The notes below the pieces were generated by a model. The model saw only the letters and a program-made list of their open reading frames with translations, was not told the origin of the DNA and ran no database searches. DNA of 7,661 nucleotides, taken from NCBI GenBank assembly GCA_046154545.1, contig JBJXGC010000287.1, positions 1-7,661 on the forward strand, written 5' to 3'. The position numbers were made by a program, and so were the translations under genes. This stretch comes from JBJXGC01 sp046154545 (GTDB lineage: Bacteria > Chloroflexota > Dehalococcoidia > Tepidiformales > Tepidiformaceae). Positions 1 to 6,170 of this stretch are shown here, one piece after another (the stretch's first letter is position 1; the number at the start of each line of letters is the position of its first letter).

Positions 1-477
1 TGGTGCACCCGCGACAACTGGCCGATGGGCGTCATCATGTCCTACGTCTGGCTCGATGGCCGCGTCTGGCTGACGGCCGGCGCCCACCGCCATCGCATCT
101 CCGCCGTCCGCCGCAACCCCCAGGTCTCCGTCGTCGTCACGAGCACGGGCACGCCCCTCGGCCCGGGCAAGACGGTCACGATCAAAGGCCGCTGCGTCGT
201 CCACGAAGACCGCGAGACGAAGGACTACTTCTACGGGCCCTTCGCCCGGCACCTCAACCCGGATTCCGAAGAGCGCGCGAAGTTCTTCCAGGAGTTCCTC
301 GATTCGCCCCTGCGCGTGGTGCTCGAGGTCATCCCCGAGAAGTTCATCACCTACGACGGCGCCAAGATGTTCGCCCACACCGCCGGCACCATCAGCGACG
401 ACCAGCTCGGGCCACCCAAGGAGGTCGATACCGTCCGCCTCCAGCGGGAGTTGCGCCTCCGCGGCCTCCTCGATTAA
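1..477 (+). CDS. PPOX-class (pyridoxamine 5'-phosphate oxidase-like) flavin/F420-binding protein, 5' partial
   Basis: The reading frame is open from base 1 and ends at TAA 475-477, leaving 158 codons; the true start lies left of the window. The visible N-terminus, with RDNWPMGVIM then a strand ending LDGRVWLTAGAHRHR, followed by ISAVRRNPQVSVVVTSTGT, follows the split-barrel order of the PPOX superfamily: strand, turn, strand, then a helix (RxxAxRxNPxV) that places the next strand against the cofactor. These proteins bind FMN, FAD or F420 and reduce or oxidise small substrates; many are uncharacterised, so no substrate is offered. The C-terminal part (about residues 85-158) holds an acidic helix, a strand (LRVVLEVIPEKFITYDG) and a charged tail ending LRLRGLLD. 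The internal ATG at 25 is inside the conserved fold and is not a plausible start. Family assignment is from pattern recognition only. Confidence 0.75.
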   Translation, partial: WCTRDNWPMGVIMSYVWLDGRVWLTAGAHRHRISAVRRNPQVSVVVTSTGTPLGPGKTVTIKGRCVVHEDRETKDYFYGPFARHLNPDSEERAKFFQEFLDSPLRVVLEVIPEKFITYDGAKMFAHTAGTISDDQLGPPKEVDTVRLQRELRLRGLLD

Positions 478-800
478 CCGCCGCGATTCGGGAGTGGGTT
501 CATGGTTTTCCGTGCCGGGCCGTTGGGCGGCTGGGGAATCCGGATCAGCCCGGGCGAACAAAGGGCCTGTCCGTAGCGCGCGCGTGAGCAAGCGCCGCGC
601 TGGCGCCACGGTAACCGGTCCCCGGAAGCGGGCGATCACAGGCATCGCGGGGCCAGCACTCCTTGGCAGCCGTGCGACTGGACCAGGCTCGCCAGCAAGC
701 CGGCCCTGCGACGCTCCACTCGAACCGTGAAACCGCACTGCGCGATTCCTGCGCCGCCCCGGACACGGTACGCTGAACGCACCTACCCCCTGGAGTTCCC
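478..800. other. Intergenic gap between PPOX gene and P450
   Basis: This 323-bp stretch carries no ORF with convincing protein-like sequence; the open frames through it (for example 494-730 +) give low-complexity Arg/Ala/Gly/Pro translations. It holds a GC-rich segment at about 575-608 in which AGCGCG (575-580) can pair with CGCGCT (596-601), followed by the palindrome GGCGCC (603-608). No T-tract follows, so it is not a classical intrinsic terminator for the PPOX gene. The right end carries the putative P450 promoter and ribosome binding site. Confidence 0.5.
746..774 (+). promoter_or_regulatory. Putative P450 promoter (-10-like TACGCT)
   Basis: TACGCT at 769-774 matches the TAnnnT form of a housekeeping -10 box and would start transcription near 781, giving a leader of about 20 nt. 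A hexamer at the right distance, TTCCTG (746-751, 17-bp spacer), matches only the first two bases of the -35 consensus, so the upstream half is weak. The leader contains GGAG (792-795) five bases before the ATG. Confidence 0.35.
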
Positions 801-1985
801 ATGACCACCGCGACCGCCCCTTCCGCCGCCGACCTCATGACCGCCCGCCAGGCCACGGACCCCTACCCGATCTTCGACGCGCTCCGGCAAGAGACGCCCT
901 TCCGGGCAGGGGGCGGTATGCCCGGGCAGGGCTCCCTCTGGCCCCTCATGCGCTACCACGACGTCTACGCCGCCCTCAAGGATCACGAGACCTTCTCCTC
1001 GGCCGGCCGGGATGGCGGCGGCCAGTTCCTCGTCCTTATTAACAACGACCCTCCCCGCCACACCCGCTTCCGCAAGCTGGTGAGCAAGGCCTTTACGCCC
1101 CGCCGCATCGCCGAGCTCGAGCCCTGGATCCAGCAGACCTCGGACGAACTCTTCGACGCGCTCGGGAAAGGCGAGGTCGAGGCGGTCGAGGGCTACACGA
1201 TGCCCCTGCCCGTGAAGGCGATCGCCAAGCTGCTCGGCATCCCGGGCGAGGAATACGTCACCTTCAAGCGCTGGACCGACTCCCTCCTCTCCTTCGGCGA
1301 TGCGGAGAAGGATGCCGCCGCCCGCGGCCAGGACATGATGGAGATGTTCCAGTACTTCGCGAAGATGGCCTCCCTCCGCCGCGAACACGGCGCCCAGGAC
1401 CTGATCACCGCCCTCGTCGAGGCGGAGACGGACGAAGGCAAGCTCGAGGACTGGGAGGTCATCGGCTTCTGCATCCTCCTCCTCGTCGCCGGCAACGAGA
1501 CGACGACGAACCTGATGGGCAACATGCTCAACCATCTCGCCCACGACCCGGCCCTCTTCGCCACACTCAAGGCGGACCGCGACCTCATCCCCCAGGCCCT
1601 CGAAGAGATGGTTCGCTACGAAAGCCCCGTCCAGGTGCTCTTCCGCACCACGCTGAAGGACGCCGTCCTCCCCTCAGGCGGGCGCATCCCGGCCGGCGAA
1701 AGCGTGGGCATCTACTACGGCGCCGCCAACCGCGACCCCGGCGGCTGGGGCGAGGACGCCAACACCTACCGCCTCGACCGCGACCTCAAGGACCACGTCG
1801 GCTTCGGCCACGGCATCCACTACTGCCTTGGGTCACCACTGGCGCGGGCCGAGGCGCGGATCACCGTGAACAACCTGCTCGACCGCTTCGACCGCCTCAC
1901 GCCCGGGGCCACACCGGGGGTACGTCAGGCGAGTTCGCCCATCGTCTATGGGTTTAAGACGCTGGCGCTCACACTCGGCGGGTAG
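801..1985 (+). CDS. Cytochrome P450 (bacterial, soluble class I type)
   Basis: A complete 394-aa P450, the usual length for soluble bacterial enzymes, without an N-terminal membrane anchor. It should activate O2 on a haem to hydroxylate or otherwise oxidise an organic substrate, receiving electrons from a ferredoxin and reductase not present in this window. The hallmarks are in order: C-helix DPPRHTRFR (83-91; H87 and R91 contact haem propionates), I-helix AGNETTT (230-236, with the acid-alcohol pair E233-T234 for O2 activation), K-helix ExxR as E269-R272, the NRDP meander, and the haem loop FGHGIHYCLG (335-344) with the proximal cysteine C342, followed by LARAEARI. The ATG at 801 is chosen because GGAG lies five bases upstream and the N-terminus (…TDPYPIFDALRQETP) is standard. 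It stands alone, with a gap on each side. Substrate and CYP subfamily cannot be told by eye. Confidence 0.97.
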   Translation: MTTATAPSAADLMTARQATDPYPIFDALRQETPFRAGGGMPGQGSLWPLMRYHDVYAALKDHETFSSAGRDGGGQFLVLINNDPPRHTRFRKLVSKAFTPRRIAELEPWIQQTSDELFDALGKGEVEAVEGYTMPLPVKAIAKLLGIPGEEYVTFKRWTDSLLSFGDAEKDAAARGQDMMEMFQYFAKMASLRREHGAQDLITALVEAETDEGKLEDWEVIGFCILLLVAGNETTTNLMGNMLNHLAHDPALFATLKADRDLIPQALEEMVRYESPVQVLFRTTLKDAVLPSGGRIPAGESVGIYYGAANRDPGGWGEDANTYRLDRDLKDHVGFGHGIHYCLGSPLARAEARITVNNLLDRFDRLTPGATPGVRQASSPIVYGFKTLALTLGG

Positions 1986-2212
1986 CCGCCCTGGCCAGTG
2001 CTCCTCAACAGTAGCCTTGGTCCTGCCTCGTCGGCCTCCGCTCCCGCGAAGCACGAGTCGGGAGGCAAGTATTGGCCAGCGGCCAGAGTGAGGGATGAAA
2101 AGACTGAGTTCCGAACGCCGCACTCCCTCGCCCGCCGCAGCGGGAGAGGGCGGGGGTGAGGGCCGCGACGGCCACGCGGAGCCCAACGGTACCCCCCGAG
2201 CCTGCCCCCAAA
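1986..2212. repeat. Non-coding, repeat-like stretch with GC hairpin, between P450 and truncated toxin gene
   Basis: No frame on either strand gives a credible protein. The segment around 2115-2165 closely resembles a type of dispersed intergenic repeat that I recall from many GC-rich genomes; read through, it gives translations such as TPALSRCGGRG or RPLPLRRARE. It contains a strong hairpin (listed separately) and a small one, TGGCC-AGC-GGCCA, at about 2073-2085. The right boundary near 2212 is where ParE-like similarity in the adjacent toxin remnant stops. The left boundary is arbitrary, set at the P450 stop. No flanking direct repeats or transposase were seen, so the mode of insertion is unknown. 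Confidence 0.45.
2125..2150. repeat. GC hairpin of a dispersed-repeat type
   Basis: CCCTCgCCCGC (2125-2135) pairs with GCGGGaGAGGG (2140-2150): ten Watson-Crick pairs and one mismatch around the 4-nt loop CGCA. It is followed by GGGGGTGAGGG, the typical continuation of this repeat type. There is no T-tract, so it is unlikely to be an intrinsic terminator, although it lies about 140 bp past the P450 stop. Confidence 0.65.
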
Positions 2213-2290
2213 GGACGAGTTTTCAGACCAGAGGTATTGAGCGACATCCCGGAGCGACTCACGTGCCGTGGGCGTCCAGGCTACCCTCAA
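2213..2290 (-). pseudogene. Truncated ParE/RelE-type toxin gene, N-terminal remnant only
   Basis: Reading from the TTG at 2290-2288, the first ~26 codons give RVAWTPTARESLRDVAQYL then WSENSS. This is the beta-1/alpha-1 pattern of the ParE/RelE superfamily (xVxWTxxAxxDLxxIxxYI…N). In full-length members of about 90-100 aa, a second helix and a small beta-sheet with basic residues follow. Here the frame passes into FGGRLGGYRW and then into dispersed-repeat translation, and none of the three minus-strand frames down to 1986 shows a ParE C-terminus. The start overlaps the antitoxin stop by four bases (TTGA, 2287-2290), as expected for a translationally coupled toxin. The frame remains open to 1946, so an abnormal 114-aa fusion could still be made, but it should lack the toxin fold. 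The end coordinate is approximate. Family call is from consensus pattern only. Confidence 0.6.
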
Positions 2291-2499
2291 CGGCCGATCC
2301 CGAACTCACGCTCGATCTCCAACTGGTCGATCAGGTTACCCGCCCGGGCCTCTTCCCGGCTGCGCCGAACGAGCGCGATTTCGTGCTCGGTGAGGGGTCG
2401 AGCCATGCCGGGGTCCGTCTGAAGCTGCAGGAGCAGCCGCGCCGCCCCGGCTTCGGGCAGGTCGTCGATGTAGGCGCGGAGAGCTTCTTTCGCGGTCAT
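2287..2499 (-). CDS. Antitoxin-like small protein of a degraded type II toxin-antitoxin pair
   Basis: An intact 70-aa acidic ORF beginning MTAKEALRAYIDDLPEAGAA and ending QLEIEREFGIGR. A leading helix (about 2-28) and a second charged helical part, LTEHEIALVRRSREEARAGN (36-55), resemble the layout of antitoxins of ParE/RelE modules, where a C-terminal stretch of the type '…EARxGxxxxxEEVxxxFG' wraps the toxin. I cannot assign a DNA-binding family such as RHH, Phd or AbrB from sequence alone. The four-base overlap with the toxin remnant supports the role. The ATG at 2499 is chosen because a strong extended -10 sits just upstream at transcription-start distance and in-frame sequence further up (to 2715) is low-complexity. 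No Shine-Dalgarno precedes it, which fits a leaderless transcript. With the toxin truncated, it may be a relic, or may be kept to neutralise toxins encoded elsewhere. Confidence 0.65.
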   Translation of the reverse strand: MTAKEALRAYIDDLPEAGAARLLLQLQTDPGMARPLTEHEIALVRRSREEARAGNLIDQLEIEREFGIGR

Positions 2500-2505
2500 G
2501 GGTTC

Positions 2506-2514
2506 ATTGTACCA
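2506..2514 (-). promoter_or_regulatory. Extended -10 promoter of antitoxin gene, predicting a leaderless mRNA
   Basis: On the minus strand the sequence reads TGGTACAAT-GAACCC-ATG. TACAAT (2511 to 2506) differs from TATAAT at one position and is preceded by the extended-element TGn (2514-2512). The hexamer ends six bases before the A of the start codon, so transcription should begin at or next to the ATG. No recognisable -35 hexamer is present 16-18 bp upstream, which is usual for extended -10 promoters. Confidence 0.6.
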
Positions 2515-2529
2515 AAGCAGGGTGGTCCC

Positions 2530-2594
2530 GCGGCGCGGCGTTCCGAAGCTCGACGCGCCAAGCCGCGCCGCAGCGCGGAGGCTTGCGGCGCGGC
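2530..2594. repeat. Three-part inverted/direct repeat with mutually exclusive hairpins
   Basis: GCGGCGCGGC occurs at 2530-2539 and again at 2585-2594, and its exact reverse complement GCCGCGCCGC lies between them at 2562-2571. The central copy can therefore pair with either outer copy; with the right copy the stem extends to 11 bp (2562-2572 with 2584-2594, 11-nt loop). No T-tract or reading frame is associated with it. It lies upstream of the antitoxin promoter and about 140 bp past the end of the 119-aa gene. In such GC-rich DNA it is most likely an interspersed palindromic repeat. Confidence 0.55.
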
Positions 2595-2730
2595 AGGAGT
2601 GGTCTGATGAGTCAAGCGCAGTTGAGCCAATCGCCGCCCGCGAGGACGTGGCTACTGATCCGAACAACGCCCCCACCTGGTGGACCCTACGGCGCCGTCG
2701 CAGGCCCTTTGGCACCAGCCGCCTTGCCCT

Positions 2731-3090
2731 TTACCCGAACTCAGCCGTTTGCTGCTCGCGCAGGATGAGTTCTACCGCCCGGAGGACGCCCCGCTCGCCG
2801 AAGCCGGAGATGACGCCCCGGCAGGCGGCGCTGAGGGCCGACGCTGTTTCGCCATCCCAGACCGCGCTCCGCACCTCGATCACCCGTGTCCCGGCGGCCG
2901 AAACCGCCCCGGCGAGGGCCGTGATTTCTGCCCCGGAGAGGTCTCCGCGGACGATCAGCACTGCCTCCGTGCGTCCGCGGAGCGCTTCCGCCACCTCGGC
3001 CGCCGTCGCGTAGCGCGACAGCCGGACGCCCGCCGATTCGGCCACGGCCGCGGGCGCCTCGCCCGGGTAGAGGACGAGGACCTCGCTCAC
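2731..3090 (-). CDS. Small protein of unknown function, translationally coupled to the CoA-transferase
   Basis: A 119-aa protein starting at GTG 3090-3088, which overlaps the TGA of the CoA-transferase gene (GTGA, 3087-3090), and ending at TAA 2733-2731. No Shine-Dalgarno is visible, so translation probably depends on ribosomes finishing the upstream gene, implying joint production. It looks like an alpha/beta protein: strand VLVLYP (4-8), helix around 29-38, strand EAVLIVRG (42-49), helix 52-67, strand TRVIEVRS (68-75), helix 81-91, and a C-terminal helix RAVELILREQ (104-113). No signal peptide or membrane segment is seen. Spaced residues (AVLIVRG…SGAE, then RVIEV…G…AL…AAC, then RAVELIL) faintly echo crotonase-fold enoyl-CoA hydratases, but at less than half their length and without a clear oxyanion-hole or catalytic-acid motif. 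I do not recognise the family. An accessory role to the CoA-transferase is inference from coupling alone. Confidence 0.8.
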   Translation of the reverse strand: MSEVLVLYPGEAPAAVAESAGVRLSRYATAAEVAEALRGRTEAVLIVRGDLSGAEITALAGAVSAAGTRVIEVRSAVWDGETASALSAACRGVISGFGERGVLRAVELILREQQTAEFG

Positions 3091-5477
3091 AGACCCGGCC
3101 CGGTTGCGAAGATCGGCTCGTCGCTCGTCACGCCGGTCGCGTAGAGCGCCCCTACCTCGCCCGCTGGCATCCCCAGCAGGTCGCCGAACACCGCCTGGTT
3201 GTGTTCGGCGAACATCGGCGCCGCCCGGGAGACGCGGCCCGGCGTCTTCTCGAAGCGCCAGGGCCAGCCGGGCCACCAGTGGGTGCCCGCCTCGGGATGG
3301 CTCACCCGCACGAAGAAGTCGCGCTTATTGAGATGGTTGTCACTCACGATCTCCCAGTTCGGCATCACCGGTGCGGCCGCAATACCGGCCGCCTGGAGCA
3401 TGTTCGAGGCGGCGATGTGGTCGAACGCAATCGCCCACTCGCCGATCGCTGCGTCGATCTCGTCGTGGCGTTTCCGGCGGCCCGCGACCGACGCCAGGCC
3501 CGGGTCGCTCGCCAGCTCGGGACGGCCGATGACGCCGCAGAGCGCCTGCCACTCGCGCTCTTCGCGGACGGTCAGTGCGAGCCAGCAGTCGGTCCCGGCC
3601 GACTGGTAGAGTCCCTGGGGCGCGAACACCGCCGAGCGGTTGCCGAGCGGCACCGGCACCTTCCCCGTGACCCTGTATTCGAGGAAGGGCTGAGCGAAGA
3701 ACGGCGTCACCGCTTCAAGCAGCGACATGTCGATCCACTGGCCTTCGTGGCTGCGCCGGCGCGCGAGCAGCCCGGCCATCACCGCGACCGCGCCATGGTT
3801 CCCGGTCACGGGGTCCGCGTAGAAGCTGCCGGTGCCGTAGAACTCGTCCGGGCCGTAGCCAAGGACGCTCGCCAGCCCGCTCGACGTCTCGATGTTGCTC
3901 CCATAGGCCGAGTAGTTGCGGTCCGGCCCGGTGGCCCCGTAGCCGGACATGGAGCACATCACCAGGCCAGGGTTGACCTTGCTCAGGGTCTCGTAGCCGA
4001 GCCCGAGGTTGGTCATCACGCGGGCCGCGTTGTTCTCGATGATCGCGTCGGCCGTCGCCACCAACCGCTTGAAGACCTCCTTGCCCTCCGCTTTGGCGAG
4101 GTCAAGGCAGATGGCGCGCTTGTTCCGGTTCAGCTTGTTGAAGTAGCCGCTGCGGTGGTAGTGCTTCGGCCACATGTCGTCCGCCACCCAGACGAGGGCG
4201 CGGGTGGCCGGCTTCGTGGCAAGCTCGATCTTGATGACGTCGGCGCCGAGGTCGGCGAAGTGGCGGCCGCCGATCGGCCCCGCCCAGTTGGCCGTCACCT
4301 CGATCAGGCGGATGCCGTGCAACGGCCCGCTGGCCGCCCCGGAGTCGGCCGCGGCCCCGGCGGCCCGCGGCGCGCGCCCGCTGTTCGCCCAGGCGAACGT
4401 CTCCGAACAGACCTCGGCGGTGTGCTGGCCGGGCTTCGGCGCCACAGCGCTGCCCGAGCAGGGCGTGCCCATCAGCCGGTAGGGGAAGCCCGGCGCCTGG
4501 AGGATCTGCCCGCCGGCCTCCACCGTCCTGAACCACTCGCGCGCGGCCAGTTGGGGGTTGGCCGCCACGTCGGCCATGTCGTTCACCGGGCTCATGGCGA
4601 TGCGGAGCTCCTGCCCGGCGTGGTAGATCTCCTGCTTGGTGCGCGTCGCCGCCCACTCCGTAAAGGCCACCAGGATCTCCGGGAAACGCGCCCACCAGGT
4701 CTGGGGCACGAGCAGCGATTCGTCTTCGAGCAGGTCGAAGCGCTCCATCAGGACGAACAGGTTCGGGTAAGGCACAAGGTTGAAGAGGTAGATGAATCCG
4801 TCGGCGCAGCGCGCGTAGATGCTGCCGGTGCGCTTCTGGATGCCGCCCTGGTGCGTCCAGGTGCTGGTCACCCAGGAGTGGTCGCTGAGCGTGGCCTCCT
4901 GGTGGGAGAGCTCAACCCGCTGCCCTTCGCCCGTCTCGAGGGCGTGCCAGAGGCCGGCAAGGGCGGCGAAGCCGGCATGCAGCCCGGCGTGGAACTCGGC
5001 CTGGTGGCCGGGGAGGGAGACCGGCTCGCGGGCCGGGTCACCGGCGATGTAGGTGAAACCGGAGGTGGCCATCTCCGTGATTTCGCTCGCCTCCCAGCCC
5101 GAACGCTCGCCCGTCCGGCCGTAGGGTGTCAGGGAGAGGACGGCCGCGCCCGGGTTCGCCTTCGCGAGCATGGCGTCGAGGGCGTCCGCGGCCGCCCCTC
5201 GCTCGCTGTGGATGATCACATCGGCGTGCGCGGCCAGTTGAGCGATGCGCGAGTCGTCCAACGCCATGGAGGCGCCGAGTTTGCCGGCGTTCAGCCAGTT
5301 GAAGAAGGCGCTCTCGCCGCCAACGAGTGGCGGCTCCCCCCGGCAGGGGTCGCCGCCGGGAGGCTCGACCTTCACGACCTGGGCGCCAAGGTCGGCGAGC
5401 AGGCGCCCGGCATATGGCCCGGCGACACCACCGGCAAGTTCAAGGACGACGACATCGGCAAGGGCGGTCTCGGGCAC
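3087..5477 (-). CDS. Tandem two-domain CaiB/BaiF family (class III) CoA-transferase
   Basis: A 796-aa protein, about twice the usual ~400 aa of the family, consisting of two consecutive CaiB/BaiF domains. The first runs from about 8 (DVVVLELAGGVAGPYAGRLL) to 355 and the second from about 386 (LHGIRLIEVTANWAGPIGGR) to 790; an Ala/Gly/Ser-rich linker (about 366-384) joins them. Family members move CoA from an acyl-CoA to a carboxylic acid through an aspartyl-CoA thioester. The second domain keeps the nucleophile as D555 in YADPVTGNHGA; the same position in the first is glutamate, E161 in QAEFHAGLHAG. GTG at 5477 is the preferred start: GGAGG (5491-5487) lies nine bases upstream and the conserved first strand begins at once. 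An upstream in-frame start at 5552 would run through the promoter and antisense to the divergent gene. The gene leads an operon with the coupled 119-aa ORF. Substrate unknown. Confidence 0.95.
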   Translation of the reverse strand: MPETALADVVVLELAGGVAGPYAGRLLADLGAQVVKVEPPGGDPCRGEPPLVGGESAFFNWLNAGKLGASMALDDSRIAQLAAHADVIIHSERGAAADALDAMLAKANPGAAVLSLTPYGRTGERSGWEASEITEMATSGFTYIAGDPAREPVSLPGHQAEFHAGLHAGFAALAGLWHALETGEGQRVELSHQEATLSDHSWVTSTWTHQGGIQKRTGSIYARCADGFIYLFNLVPYPNLFVLMERFDLLEDESLLVPQTWWARFPEILVAFTEWAATRTKQEIYHAGQELRIAMSPVNDMADVAANPQLAAREWFRTVEAGGQILQAPGFPYRLMGTPCSGSAVAPKPGQHTAEVCSETFAWANSGRAPRAAGAAADSGAASGPLHGIRLIEVTANWAGPIGGRHFADLGADVIKIELATKPATRALVWVADDMWPKHYHRSGYFNKLNRNKRAICLDLAKAEGKEVFKRLVATADAIIENNAARVMTNLGLGYETLSKVNPGLVMCSMSGYGATGPDRNYSAYGSNIETSSGLASVLGYGPDEFYGTGSFYADPVTGNHGAVAVMAGLLARRRSHEGQWIDMSLLEAVTPFFAQPFLEYRVTGKVPVPLGNRSAVFAPQGLYQSAGTDCWLALTVREEREWQALCGVIGRPELASDPGLASVAGRRKRHDEIDAAIGEWAIAFDHIAASNMLQAAGIAAAPVMPNWEIVSDNHLNKRDFFVRVSHPEAGTHWWPGWPWRFEKTPGRVSRAAPMFAEHNQAVFGDLLGMPAGEVGALYATGVTSDEPIFATGPGL

Positions 5478-5533
5478 GTGAAGCAACCTCCGGCGCGTAG
5501 CATAGTTTGTACGGTGACTGAGGACAGAGGGTC
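5478..5533. promoter_or_regulatory. Divergent promoter region between CoA-transferase operon and GNAT gene
   Basis: Only 56 bp separate the two GTG starts. On the - strand, TATGCT (5504 to 5499) is a good -10-like box that would start transcription near 5492, right at the GGAGG ribosome site (5491-5487). On the + strand, TACGGT (5510-5515) or TAGCAT (5498-5503) could serve as -10 for the acetyltransferase, with GAGGA (5520-5524) as its ribosome site nine bases before the GTG. No good -35 hexamers were seen. The two polymerase footprints would overlap, so the divergent units could compete or be controlled together. Confidence 0.4.
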
Positions 5534-6031
5534 GTGATCCACCTGCGGGCACTGTCGCCGGACGAATGGGCGGCCTGGCGCAAGCTTCGCCTCACGGCGC
5601 TCGCCGAGGCCCCTGAGGCGTTCAGCTCAACGCTTGCCGAGTGGCAGGGCCTAAACGACCGTGAGGAACGCTGGCGCGCACGGCTTGAGCTCCCCGGCTC
5701 GCTCAACCTCATCGCCGCGGATGAGGAGGGCGACGCCGGCATGGCGAGCGGCCTGCCAGGCGAAGGCGCCGGGATGGTCGAAGTGATCTCCATGTACGTC
5801 TGCGCGCGGAGCCGGGGGCGCGGCGTTGGGGTGGCTCTCCTCGACGCGCTAGAGGCGTGGGCGAGGGAGGGAGGGGGAACCGTGCTTCAGCTGGCCGTCG
5901 TTTTGGGGAACGAACACGCGATCGGCCTCTACCGGCGCCACGGGTTCGTGCAAAGCGGCGACCGGGCCGTACCGTTGGGGGACGGACTGCGCGCGGAGAT
6001 CCGGATGGAGAAATCTCTTTTGGACGCCTGA
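5534..6031 (+). CDS. GNAT-family N-acetyltransferase
   Basis: A 165-aa cytoplasmic enzyme expected to transfer an acetyl group from acetyl-CoA to an amine; the acceptor is unknown. The N-terminus (IHLRALSPDEWAAWRKLRLTAL) is the usual beta-1/alpha-1 of the fold. Motif A is present as VISMYVCARSRGRGVG, with the pyrophosphate-binding loop R94-G95-R96-G97-V98-G99 preceding helix VALLDALEAW. Motif B is LAVVLGNEHAIGLYRRHGF, with N126, Y133 (the frequent general-acid tyrosine) and G137-F138. The start is GTG at 5534, chosen for GAGGA at 5520-5524 and for the immediate start of the fold. It is transcribed divergently from the CoA-transferase operon. A loose resemblance in its N-terminal region (EAPEAFSSTLAE) is to the many small acetyltransferases that modify antibiotics, polyamines or protein N-termini; none can be chosen. 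Confidence 0.93.
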   Translation: MIHLRALSPDEWAAWRKLRLTALAEAPEAFSSTLAEWQGLNDREERWRARLELPGSLNLIAADEEGDAGMASGLPGEGAGMVEVISMYVCARSRGRGVGVALLDALEAWAREGGGTVLQLAVVLGNEHAIGLYRRHGFVQSGDRAVPLGDGLRAEIRMEKSLLDA

Positions 6032-6170
6032 GAGTGCGGCTCATGCTGTTGCGCGGCCATCGGCGGCGGCCCATTCGCGCGAGCGAGGTCCAGCAGGCGT
6101 CTCATGACATCAGCCACCGAGGAGGCAGCCGCCCGGAGGACGTTCTCGGCCGCTAGGGATGAGTCACGGG

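Noticed and set aside
3..587. A 194-codon + strand frame over the PPOX gene
   Set aside because: It is a shadow in another frame of the PPOX coding sequence, made almost entirely of Arg, Pro, His and Gly.
575..608. Possible terminator or repeat sharing GCGTGAGC with the loop of the 94-bp palindrome (6206-6213)
   Set aside because: The shared 8-mer is short and GC-rich, flanking similarity is poor, the hairpin is only 6 bp and there is no T-tract.
1946..2290. The full 114-codon minus-strand frame as a complete functional toxin
   Set aside because: Only about the first 26 codons look like ParE/RelE; the rest reads through repeat DNA and the 3' end of the P450 gene in antisense.
2583..2768. 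Small + strand frame of 61 codons in the gap before the 119-aa gene
   Set aside because: No ribosome site, Pro/Ala/Gly-rich composition and overlap with the end of the opposite-strand gene.
3201..5537. A 778-codon open frame on the + strand opposite the CoA-transferase
   Set aside because: The translation is rich in His, Arg, Val and Gly without any domain pattern, while the minus strand encodes two clear CaiB/BaiF domains. Long antisense frames are expected where codons end in G or C.
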